Assembly: GCA_016280845.1 (NCBI GenBank)
Contig: JAEEHO010000041.1
Coordinates: 1-38,013, forward strand
DNA length: 38,013 nucleotides
Reading direction: 5' to 3'
Source: Paludibacteraceae bacterium
GTDB lineage: Bacteria > Bacteroidota > Bacteroidia > Bacteroidales > Paludibacteraceae
A model generated the notes under the pieces. That model searched no databases. It worked only from the letters and a program-made list of their open reading frames with translations, and was not told where the DNA came from. A program made the position numbers and the translations under genes. Shown here piece after piece: positions 16,243 through 23,266 of the stretch. The number at the start of each line of letters is the position of its first letter. Position 1 is the first letter of the stretch.

Positions 16243-17440
16243 AAGTCAGTACAATTGCCGTATAGTCCGTAATACGGTCCTGATGGTCGCCCGTGAGGGT
16301 GGGGCATACTGCCCCGTCCCCGTTCCCGCGAGCATCATAAATCAAATCAGTTGAATCGTCTCCATGTTCAGTCACAAACACTACTGGGGTCTGATTCGTT
16401 CCGCTTTGCGCAGATGTCAAAGACGGCGACATCTCTTCCTGATATCCGATTCCTCTTGCGTTTGCTCCATTGCCCTGCTTAAAGCCAGCGCTTTGCAAAT
16501 GGCAAACACCAGACTTCGGCTTTGACTGGTTTGTCGGACTTGTGATAACCTCGCCGTTGTATGCGGTAGGCTCCACGATAGCAATCCCGCCTTGATTGCA
16601 GGCCGGAGACCCGCCGTTGAGGTCGAGCGTCCGCGATGTGTCGGCTTCGTAGATGCCGCTGTGCGGATTGTCTGACAGCATTGCGTTGCTTGCGTAAGGC
16701 GAAATCCCATAAGCGACCGCGTGTTGCTCCGTGGTATTGAGCGTATACATCTGGTCGCTCTCTCGCCATCCGTCACCGCGGTGCGACTCACGATAGCCGT
16801 TTCCTTCAAGGCATACAGTCGAGGACTGACTGGTTTGTGAGCGTTGACAAGGCGCCTGTTCGCTCATGCTGGATGAGGATTCCCTTGCCCCCTCCTGGCT
16901 TTCCTGCTCGTTCTTGGAAACTGATTGCGCCCTCAGTGCTTTCTCCAGTGCATCCGGCAGCTTCTTCCCGCGCCGAATTGCGCGAGTCAAAATCCCCGTG
17001 CAGGCTTTCTGAGAGAGCTTGTACCGATTCATATCCGGATTCTTTTCCAAAATATGACTCAGTTTGCTCTGCACCGGTCTGCGCGGTCTCTCCCCTATAC
17101 TGAGGGTCAAATAGTATCCGACCGGCTGTCCATCCGGCGTAGTCGCATAATACCGTAGCTCGTCTCCTACGCTGTGCCACGCCCCAGAACTGAGCGTCGT
17201 GTAGCCGGTAGGCAATGCTCCACATGCCGTTTCGTCCGATACCCATGTATCCTCCGAATTTGTCCCACTTCCCTTTTTGAGGAAGAGGAACTGCGGGAGC
17301 GTCTGGGTCTGCGACGCGGATGAGCGCCGTGAGGACCGCCTGCCAGTCCTCGCCCCTGTTGCTTGACAGGGCTCCAGGAACGTTTTCGTAGATTGCATAT
17401 CTGGGGCGAATAAGCTCACCTGTTCGTCCTCGTAAAACAT
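16211..17440 (-). CDS. Long overlapping frame (B) inside the methyltransferase locus
   Basis: A 409-codon frame starting at an ATG (17440), +1 relative to frame A and overlapping it for about 630 bp. The N-terminal half reads MFYEDEQVSLFAPDMQSTKT..., then SKLSHILEKNPDMNRYKLSQKACTGIL-RAIRRGKKLPDALEKAL. From memory this resembles a short phage protein family encoded beside such methyltransferases. After frame A stops, frame B carries the methyltransferase's own variable region (YGISPYASNAM, TSRTLDLNGGSPACNQGG). It is either an overprinted gene fused to the methyltransferase by a frameshift, or an accidental open frame. Confidence 0.5.
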   Translation of the reverse strand: MFYEDEQVSLFAPDMQSTKTFLEPCQATGARTGRRSSRRSSASQTQTLPQFLFLKKGSGTNSEDTWVSDETACGALPTGYTTLSSGAWHSVGDELRYYATTPDGQPVGYYLTLSIGERPRRPVQSKLSHILEKNPDMNRYKLSQKACTGILTRAIRRGKKLPDALEKALRAQSVSKNEQESQEGARESSSSMSEQAPCQRSQTSQSSTVCLEGNGYRESHRGDGWRESDQMYTLNTTEQHAVAYGISPYASNAMLSDNPHSGIYEADTSRTLDLNGGSPACNQGGIAIVEPTAYNGEVITSPTNQSKPKSGVCHLQSAGFKQGNGANARGIGYQEEMSPSLTSAQSGTNQTPVVFVTEHGDDSTDLIYDARGNGDGAVCPTLTGDHQDRITDYTAIVLTYERTIQQGEK

Positions 17441-17567
17441 CTGCTTCCCTCATCTCCTCGATAATTCTGACAGCATCGAAGAATAGGCCGGATCGGGTTG
17501 TCTCATCGTCTCCGTTCGCCTCGTTCTTCATGCCTGCGCGCTTGCCCGCAACACTAAGGTCTTGACC
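16806..17567 (-). pseudogene. C5-methyltransferase segment, motifs IV-VIII (frame A)
   Basis: Frame A continues after the TAG at 17568-17570 as GQDLSVAGKRAGM, then SGLFFDAVRIIEEMREA, ENVPGALSSNRGEDW with the catalytic ENV element, and DAQFWGVAQRRRRATVL (motif VIII). It is followed by the linker typical of phage enzymes (SFQERAGKPGGGKGILIQ) up to a TGA at 16806. The first ATG is at 17531, after the catalytic Cys, so translation from it would give an inactive product. The conserved motifs show this is the ancestral reading frame here. Confidence 0.7.
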
Positions 17568-17684
17568 CTAGCAGGGTGCACCAAACGTAACGATATCAAC
17601 CGGCTCAATCTCAGCGCCGTTGATTTTCTGCACGTCTCCGTAATGCAACACCCTAAAACACCCCCCTTTTTCTTTCAGCTATCT

Positions 17685-18293
17685 TCATTTCTGCTTTACT
17701 TTCACTTCCGCGTAATACAGGCCAAGCTGTAACGCCTCCTGATGGTCGTCCACAAATACGTCGATTGAGTTTCCGTAAACTCCGGTATCCTCCGCCACGT
17801 ATATGTGACCGTTCAATTTCACTTCACTTCCGAGTGGAATAACAGATGGGTCTACCGCAATCGTTTTCCCAGCCGTCGGCACTGTCCCCGTGGCGGTCAA
17901 TCCGTTTGCCCATTTCCCGCAGCATTTCGCGCAATTGCAATAGTGAGTAATGCGGAATTCTCCAAGATACTTCCATCCAGTTTCATAGACGATTTCGTCC
18001 AGCGCAAACGAGGTCTCCTCAAAAGCACGCGTCAGTTCTTCATTTTCCGCCTTGAGGTCTTCGATATCGACTGCCGCGTCCTGGTATCTCTTCTCCCATT
18101 GCCGCGCAGATTCCAGCGCCTTGTCCCGTTCAGAACTGATTGCTTCGATTGTCGCACGCGCAAGATTCAACTCTTCGTTCAGCCTTGACTCCCTGCTCAT
18201 CGCGGTGAGGTACGCAGACCCCACCGTGATAAAATACGCAGCTAGTGCAACGATCCACCAACGAGTACCGCTTTTGTTTTCATTGTTTTCCAT
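17685..18293 (-). CDS. Membrane-anchored coiled-coil protein with 3D domain
   Basis: A 202-residue protein. Residues 12-30 form one transmembrane segment (WWIVALAAYFITVGSAYL). Residues 33-105 are a coiled coil. Residues 108-195 carry a 3D domain: FRITHYCNCAKCCGKW, GTVPTAGKTIAVDPSVIPLGS, AEDTGVYGNSIDVFVDDH, with the three conserved Asp residues. 3D domains are double-psi beta barrels related to MltA lytic transglycosylases that act on peptidoglycan. The layout resembles a spanin- or lysis-like cell-wall enzyme, yet the gene sits in the replication operon just after dnaN. It may serve lysis or envelope remodelling. Confidence 0.8.
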   Translation of the reverse strand: MENNENKSGTRWWIVALAAYFITVGSAYLTAMSRESRLNEELNLARATIEAISSERDKALESARQWEKRYQDAAVDIEDLKAENEELTRAFEETSFALDEIVYETGWKYLGEFRITHYCNCAKCCGKWANGLTATGTVPTAGKTIAVDPSVIPLGSEVKLNGHIYVAEDTGVYGNSIDVFVDDHQEALQLGLYYAEVKVKQK

Positions 18294-18307
18294 CTGGTGT
18301 CACCCTA

Positions 18308-19414
18308 TTACTCCTTTTTGAGGCGAACCGGAAGCACCATGTAGGTAAATTTCCCGTCGCCGCTCACTCCGGTGATGACCGCGGGGCCAACCGCGCTTTT
18401 GAATGCCATTCTGACAACAGGTTCAGACGCGTATCTCAAAGCTTCGTAGAGGTATCGACCGTTAAACCCGATTTCAAGGTCTTTCCCGTCGCCATCAACT
18501 TTGCACTTGTCCTGCGCCGCTCCGGTCGCCGTCTTAGCGCTCATGACGATTTCGTTGCTCCCGATAACGCATCTTACCGGAGACTTTTGCTTTTCGCTGA
18601 TGACGACGCTCACGCGGTCAAGGCTTTCCATCATCGTCTTTGCGTTTACCGTCAGAATCGTCGGGTTGTTTTGCGGGATCGCGGACTTGTAATCAATGAA
18701 GTCCCCATCAAGCCTGCGGCTGATAAGCTCCGTCGAACCCACCAAAAACATTATATGCCGCTCTCCAACCGAAATATTTGCATCGGAATCGGCATCTGCA
18801 ACGCAAAGCCTTTCAACTTCGTTAAGAGCAGCTCTGGGAACGACAAACTTCATGTCTTTTGCATCGACGCTCTCTGTGCGCATTGCGAGGCGAAAACCGT
18901 CGCAAGCGACCACGTTCAGCGTTCCGTCGGAAAGGTCAAAAAGTGCTCCTGTGTGGACAGGTCTTGACTCGTTGTTAGACACTGCATACACGGTTCTCCC
19001 GATCATGCTTTTGAGCACGCCCTCTTTGATGGAAAACGGCGCAGCGTCGCCAACGTCGGGAAGTTCCGGATAATCGCTTGCCGAAAATGCTGACACGCTG
19101 TAGTTTGCGCTCCCGCATTTAAGTTTTACCGCAAGGTCGTCTCCGCAGTTGAGCGTTACCGTGTCGTCCGGAAGCTTCCTAATCATTTCTGACAGAAGCT
19201 TCGCGTTGATAACGATTCTGCCGTTGTCGTCCACCTCCGCCTCAACTCGCGTGCGGATCGCGGTCTGTGTGTTATATGCGGTCACAGTAAGCGTATCATC
19301 TTCCGCTTCCATCATGATTCCCTCTAGCGCCGGAATCGTTGTCCTCGACGGCACAGCACGTACGACTGTGTTGATTGCCTCTTCCAAAAGCGACTTTTCG
19401 AGATGAATTTTCAT
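18308..19414 (-). CDS. dnaN: DNA polymerase III beta subunit (sliding clamp)
   Basis: A 368-residue full-length beta clamp. The N-terminus reads MKIHLEKSLLEEAINTVVRAVPSRTTIPALEGIMMEA, then TAYNTQTAIRTRVEA, and ACDGFRLAMRTE in the middle domain. It ends in FTYMVLPVRLKKE, the canonical clamp C-terminus (M-P-R). It should form a dimeric ring that tethers the replicative polymerase. A phage-encoded clamp next to its own DnaB but with no polymerase in the window suggests it recruits host DNA polymerase III. The GAAAAAA-rich leader is short; the gene lies 27 nt downstream of the helicase. Confidence 0.93.
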   Translation of the reverse strand: MKIHLEKSLLEEAINTVVRAVPSRTTIPALEGIMMEAEDDTLTVTAYNTQTAIRTRVEAEVDDNGRIVINAKLLSEMIRKLPDDTVTLNCGDDLAVKLKCGSANYSVSAFSASDYPELPDVGDAAPFSIKEGVLKSMIGRTVYAVSNNESRPVHTGALFDLSDGTLNVVACDGFRLAMRTESVDAKDMKFVVPRAALNEVERLCVADADSDANISVGERHIMFLVGSTELISRRLDGDFIDYKSAIPQNNPTILTVNAKTMMESLDRVSVVISEKQKSPVRCVIGSNEIVMSAKTATGAAQDKCKVDGDGKDLEIGFNGRYLYEALRYASEPVVRMAFKSAVGPAVITGVSGDGKFTYMVLPVRLKKE

Positions 19415-19441
19415 TTTTTTCTCCTTGTCATTTCTGATTTA

Positions 19442-20734
19442 TCAGTCTTCGTCCTCATAGACACTTCCGCGTTTCTTACGCTTCGGCCTGTCTGACTCCT
19501 CATAACGCTCTTCGGTTTCCGTGAATCTCATGTGACTTCCATCGAAGTACATGACAACGTCTCCAAGGCGGCCGCGGCGGTTTTTTGCTACCGTTACGCC
19601 AACTTTCGACTCCTCGCGGTCAATATTCCAGAGGAAGATTACCTTGTTTGCGTTCTGCTCCAGTTCTCCGCTGTCGCGAAGTTCGCGAAGCGTCGGCTTG
19701 ATGTCGTCCCCGACGCCGCGGTTGAGCTGTGCAAGCATCACGATTGGAACGTGTAGTTCCTTTGCAAGGTTCTTGAGGTCTCGGCTAACCGCACCCAGTT
19801 CGAGGTTTCTGCTGTCGTACTTCCTGTCCGACTGCATCAACCCGCCATAGTCGATGACAATCATGCCAAGGTTCTTCTCTGTTAGTGCCTGTGCTCTAAC
19901 CTTGCTCGGTTTCACGTTTGCGCTGTCGTCAATCTGGATTGGAAGCTTTGCCACATCCAGCATAGCGCGGGCTGCTTCCTCTCCCTGATCGTCATTTAGG
20001 TTTCGGTCAATGAGGTTGTCCATCGTTACGGTTTCCGTATGCCTAGCAAGCGCACGCTCCGCAATCTCGGCGTCTTCCATCTCAAGGCTGTAGAGCTGTA
20101 CGGTCTTACCCGTTCTGCGCGCCGCGTTTTCGGCAATAGAAATCGCAAACGCGCTCTTTCCGACCGCCGGTCTTGCTCCTATCAGGACGAGTTCGCCGCC
20201 CCAAAGACCCTTGAGATAACTGTCAAGTTTCCCATATCCAGTATCGGATCGGCTTGTCGGTTTCTCAAAAAGACCGTCAAACATCTGCTGCAGGACTCCG
20301 GATATCGGCTTCATCCGGCCTCCCGGTCTTCCCTGAATCTGCTCCGCGCAGATTGCAGCGATGGTTTCCGTCAGCTTCGCGCCTTTTTGTTCCAGAAGCG
20401 CTGCTCCCACCTTTTCGCGCAGTCGTCGTTCCTCGGCTTCCGTTCTGATGCGCTTCGCAAACTCTTCGACGTTTGCCGTTGTCGGGCATATCTCAATGCA
20501 CTCTGCAATGAATTCGCGAGGGTTTTCAATTTTCCCAGCCAGGATGTCCGCCGCCATATACCCGTCGAAAAGCTTCCCTCTGCTGTCCGCCTCCATCGCC
20601 GCGTCGAAAACCATTGCGCACGGAGCGGAACGAAAATCATCGGATGTCAGATACTTTGCCGCAACGCGTACGGTTTTCTGATCCTGACATATCGCGCCGA
20701 CGATATTGATTTCCATGTCAAGCGTATCAATCAT
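19442..20734 (-). CDS. dnaB: Replicative DNA helicase (DnaB family)
   Basis: A 430-residue protein. The ATG at 20734 is preferred because it gives the typical DnaB start (MIDTLDMEINIVGAICQDQ) and limits overlap with the upstream gene to 8 nt. Residues 1-100 are the N-terminal scaffold domain. GARPAVGKSAF (about 186-196) is Walker A, IVIDYGGLMQ is Walker B, and VPIVMLAQLNRGV with ELRDSGELEQNAN are helicase motifs. The C-terminal tail is charged. It unwinds the fork and is probably loaded by the product of the upstream gene. Confidence 0.93.
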   Translation of the reverse strand: MIDTLDMEINIVGAICQDQKTVRVAAKYLTSDDFRSAPCAMVFDAAMEADSRGKLFDGYMAADILAGKIENPREFIAECIEICPTTANVEEFAKRIRTEAEERRLREKVGAALLEQKGAKLTETIAAICAEQIQGRPGGRMKPISGVLQQMFDGLFEKPTSRSDTGYGKLDSYLKGLWGGELVLIGARPAVGKSAFAISIAENAARRTGKTVQLYSLEMEDAEIAERALARHTETVTMDNLIDRNLNDDQGEEAARAMLDVAKLPIQIDDSANVKPSKVRAQALTEKNLGMIVIDYGGLMQSDRKYDSRNLELGAVSRDLKNLAKELHVPIVMLAQLNRGVGDDIKPTLRELRDSGELEQNANKVIFLWNIDREESKVGVTVAKNRRGRLGDVVMYFDGSHMRFTETEERYEESDRPKRKKRGSVYEDED

Positions 20735-21587
20735 TCCCGTCTCTCGCCTCCTGAGCCATAAGAGTTTCAAACTGCTTGCGGAACTTCGCGCCAGAAAGAA
20801 TGTTTGCCTGCCAGAAAGTGCTTCTCTGAGAAAACTGGAGAATGTCCGATATCAAATCCCAGTCATACCCGTCGATGCGGTGTACTTTGTCAATATCTTC
20901 CGCCCAGCGCTGCAGGTCGTCCTCCGTGTACTCCTTGCGGTCTGGCATTCGCTTTCGTATCTGCTTGGAAAGCCACTTTGCCGCCTTGTACGCGTTGTGT
21001 TCGTGAGAAATCGGCTCTTTCTTTTTGCTCTTTTTCTCATCCGGTCGCGCGTCCGAAATTCGTTTCGGACAATCTTCTTCGTTAGAAGAAGATATATTAT
21101 TACTCTTACCTATCTCTAACCTAACCTGAGTACGCGTATTGTCTACATCATGTATACATTCTGTTTCCACGTTGTATACGCCGTCATTTTCTTCCGATTT
21201 TTCAGGGAGTTCAGGCGTTTTTGTAACTTCTGTAGGCAATACTGGATGGTCGGTGTAAGCGCCGTCAGGTTTCATAAAGAGTGTCGCCTTTTCTTCCTTG
21301 TAAAGCGTCTCGTGGTATCTGTCCTTCTGGATGTAGTTGTGTATGCGCCAGTGCTTCACGACCACGATCCCGCTGTCAAATGCAAGGATGAAGCGCTTTG
21401 CAAGCAGCAGCTTCATGTCATCGTCAGAAGCGCCAATCATCCGTTGAATCTTCCTAGGCCCGCTGATAAAGCCGTCATCGTCCGCCCTCATGCACAGGTG
21501 AAAGTAAAGATTTTGCGTCGTCGCTGGCATCCCGATAAAGGCGTCGCTGTCAATAATCTGCACGTTAAACATCCTTCGCTGCGCCAT
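20727..21587 (-). CDS. Replication initiator / helicase-loader (DnaD-like)
   Basis: A 286-residue protein. It begins MAQRRMFNVQIIDSDAFIGMP, followed by a winged-helix region (RADDDGFISGPRKIQRMIGASDDDMKLLLAK, then VVVKHWRIHNYIQKDRY) that is characteristic of Firmicutes phage replisome organisers. A disordered acidic linker leads to a DnaD-like C-terminus (WAEDIDKVHRIDGYDWDLISDIL). It is immediately upstream of dnaB, as helicase loaders are. The ATG at 21587 is chosen for a GGGGG site and for coupling to the preceding stop. Confidence 0.8.
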   Translation of the reverse strand: MAQRRMFNVQIIDSDAFIGMPATTQNLYFHLCMRADDDGFISGPRKIQRMIGASDDDMKLLLAKRFILAFDSGIVVVKHWRIHNYIQKDRYHETLYKEEKATLFMKPDGAYTDHPVLPTEVTKTPELPEKSEENDGVYNVETECIHDVDNTRTQVRLEIGKSNNISSSNEEDCPKRISDARPDEKKSKKKEPISHEHNAYKAAKWLSKQIRKRMPDRKEYTEDDLQRWAEDIDKVHRIDGYDWDLISDILQFSQRSTFWQANILSGAKFRKQFETLMAQEARDGND

Positions 21588-21588
21588 T

Positions 21589-21774
21589 TCATATGCCCCC
21601 GTCCTGCTTGATTTCACAGGTGCTAGGCAGATAATTCATATCTCCGCCGCAAATGTCATAAAGAATGCACTCGTCCGCGCATCTGCTTTCCCCTCTGTCG
21701 TTTTCAGACAGAGCGCAGAAAGCGCACATCTGCACCATGCGAGTGTATTCCTCTTTTGTGCAAAGAATCTTCAT
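21589..21774 (-). CDS. Small Cys-rich protein
   Basis: A 61-residue protein starting at an ATG (21774) with GAGGAGG 6 nt upstream. Seven Cys residues (CAFCALSEND, CADECILYDIC, CEIK) suggest a zinc-binding knuckle. It sits between the second OB-fold gene and the replication initiator, with the stop one base before the next ATG. Function unknown. Confidence 0.65.
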   Translation of the reverse strand: MKILCTKEEYTRMVQMCAFCALSENDRGESRCADECILYDICGGDMNYLPSTCEIKQDGGI

Positions 21775-21785
21775 AATTCCTCCTC

Positions 21786-22292
21786 TCAGCCGCTTTCCCA
21801 AATGTCTGGAGCAGCATTACGCTCACTGTTGAGTATCTTTTGGATTCCCTGGCTTCCATAAAGCTCCAGTACGAAACCGATAGCCGCCATCGGGATAACG
21901 ACATCTACGTCAATCTGATAATCCTTTCCAAGCGTGCTGTCTTTGCGCCTGTACTCTTTTGAGCGTAGTCTTCCAAAGCAAATCACGATGTCCTCGCGCT
22001 CAACGCTTGCCATCACGTTTGCGATGTTTTCCTTGCCCCACACGTTGCACCGCATAAACTTTCCGCGCTTCATCTTTTCAGGCTTCCCGCGTGCGTCGCG
22101 CTTCCCGTAGTTTGGATTCGGTTCTTCGTCGTATTTCACAAGAAATTTTACCGTGCGCTTCTTCCGCGTTGTATCCTTCGCATCATACAGGACACGGCCC
22201 CAGACAAATGCGTATTGATGAATGATATTGGGGTCCTCTCCCGCACGCGGCGGGAGAGGCTTCCCACAAAAGAAACCACCTACGGTTGACAT
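21786..22292 (-). CDS. SSB-like OB-fold protein
   Basis: A 168-residue protein with GAGGTGA upstream of the ATG. The core VWGRVLYDAK...KRTVKFLVKY...KFMRCNVWGKENIANVMASVEREDIVICFGRLRSKEY...QIDVDVVIP follows the strand order of single-stranded-DNA-binding OB folds (CxxWGK..A... then GRL). It lacks the acidic PF tail of SSB. A true SSB gene lies 0.6 kb upstream, so the phage seems to encode two OB-fold proteins, now separated by an HNH nuclease gene. The assignment is by fold-like pattern, without a search. Confidence 0.55.
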   Translation of the reverse strand: MSTVGGFFCGKPLPPRAGEDPNIIHQYAFVWGRVLYDAKDTTRKKRTVKFLVKYDEEPNPNYGKRDARGKPEKMKRGKFMRCNVWGKENIANVMASVEREDIVICFGRLRSKEYRRKDSTLGKDYQIDVDVVIPMAAIGFVLELYGSQGIQKILNSERNAAPDIWESG

Positions 22293-22295
22293 TGC

Positions 22296-22862
22296 TCACC
22301 TCGCTAAAATGGCGTCATACACTCTTCCACCTTTTGACTTGATTATGTGCTTTCGCGTAATTGCTTCGTAAATATAGCCACTGTTACGACCAAGCCATCT
22401 TGAAGCATCGCCCATAGAGTGAAAACGAGTTTCTTCCCCTGTTTCTTTGCATTTCAGCAAGACAGGTATCCTTTGGCTTACATTTGCAAGCCCATTCTCT
22501 CTTGCGTGCTTGTTATTCTCTTCTATCGTGACCCATTCAAGATTCATAGCACGGTTGTCTAATGGGTTGCCGTTTTTGTGATTAACTGTAAGCCCGTCGC
22601 AATAGCCATCGCACCAAGCGCTGGCGACAATGCGAGAAACTAAAAATGTTTTGCATTTGCCGTTCTTCCAAAGACATATTCTCGCATCTTTTCTCCCGTA
22701 CTTGTTTGCGTGGACTTTCTGCTTTAATACTCTGCTTTTCCATCGTCTTATGCCGCTCCGTTTTGAAAAAGTCTCTTTCCCGTCTACGGATCGAATATTC
22801 CCCATATTTGATGCTTCGTAAATGCCGTCGTAATCTGGTATTGATTTCCACTCTTCAATCAA
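22296..22862 (-). CDS. Free-standing HNH homing endonuclease (NUMOD4-HNH)
   Basis: A 188-residue protein. The N-terminal EEWKSIPDYDGIYEASNMGNIRS is NUMOD4; the centre LTVNHKNGNPLDNRAMNLEWVT is an HNH nuclease motif (H, N and second N/H positions visible); a C-terminal helical region resembles NUMOD1. The start is a TTG overlapping the stop of ssb as TTGA, with GGAGGTGA inside the last codons of ssb. It looks like a mobile homing gene that landed between ssb and the OB-fold gene without breaking either. Confidence 0.88.
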   Translation of the reverse strand: MIEEWKSIPDYDGIYEASNMGNIRSVDGKETFSKRSGIRRWKSRVLKQKVHANKYGRKDARICLWKNGKCKTFLVSRIVASAWCDGYCDGLTVNHKNGNPLDNRAMNLEWVTIEENNKHARENGLANVSQRIPVLLKCKETGEETRFHSMGDASRWLGRNSGYIYEAITRKHIIKSKGGRVYDAILAR

Positions 22863-23266
22863 AACGGTAGTTCACCTCCAGTATCCTCTTCATCAGCGAA
22901 TCCGTCGGATGCGGTCGCATTCCCATCGACCCCGCCGGTATGGGGGTCCTGTTCCAACGCTGCCGGAGCGGACTGCTGGACGGAGATATGGTCAGCTACG
23001 ATTTGCTCACGCTGTTTCCCGTCCTTCCCAGTATACGAATCGTAGATTCCGTCGACGGCAACCTCGTCATGCCGTTCAAGGCAGGCCGCGAGTTCTCCTA
23101 CAGCCTTGTCGCCCCACGCCTTGCAGTCCATATACTTGTCCTTCGCGTAACAGACCGTGAAGAGCACGACTTTCCCGCTTTCAGGGATAAATGGGTCTTT
23201 CGTCAGATAGCCGCAGACGCGGATGCTGATAGTCCCGTCTTTCTCCTTGCTCTGGAAAATACTCAT
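22859..23266 (-). CDS. ssb: Single-stranded DNA-binding protein
   Basis: A 135-residue SSB. It has an N-terminal OB-fold (SIRVCGYLTKDPFIPESGKVVLFTVCYAKDKYMDCKAWGD, then VAVDGIYDSYTGKDGKQ), a flexible Gln/Ala/Gly linker, and an acidic tip ending DTGGELPF, the canonical partner-binding tail. It is directly downstream of recT (4-nt overlap), as expected for a strand-annealing cassette, and its last codons carry the ribosome site for the HNH gene. Confidence 0.88.
   Translation of the reverse strand: MSIFQSKEKDGTISIRVCGYLTKDPFIPESGKVVLFTVCYAKDKYMDCKAWGDKAVGELAACLERHDEVAVDGIYDSYTGKDGKQREQIVADHISVQQSAPAALEQDPHTGGVDGNATASDGFADEEDTGGELPF

Larger units (their letters stand above)
15424..17651 (-). 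pseudogene. Interrupted, circularly permuted DNA cytosine-5 methyltransferase locus
   Basis: A C5-methyltransferase is spread over several frames. From a GTG at 17651: VLHYGDVQKINGAEI (motif III region), VDIVTFGAPC then an in-frame TAG (17568-17570) and GQDLSVAGKRAG (motif IV), YENVPGALSSNRGED (motif VI region), QFWGVAQRRRR (motif VIII). The frame stops at 16806 and continues in the +1 frame to 16211. It continues again +1 from 16242, through a TGA (16018) to RRLTPKECERLQQLP and SPRYKAIGNGIALP (motifs IX-X), and ends with motif I (LGSLFDGVGSF) and SEIEPF. Four lesions suggest decay, unless some are recoding or assembly errors. Confidence 0.7.

Noticed and set aside
17568..17570. Genome-wide amber recoding
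   Set aside because: Other genes in the window end at TAG followed by non-coding sequence or by a new gene with its own ribosome site, and no suppressor tRNA is seen here.
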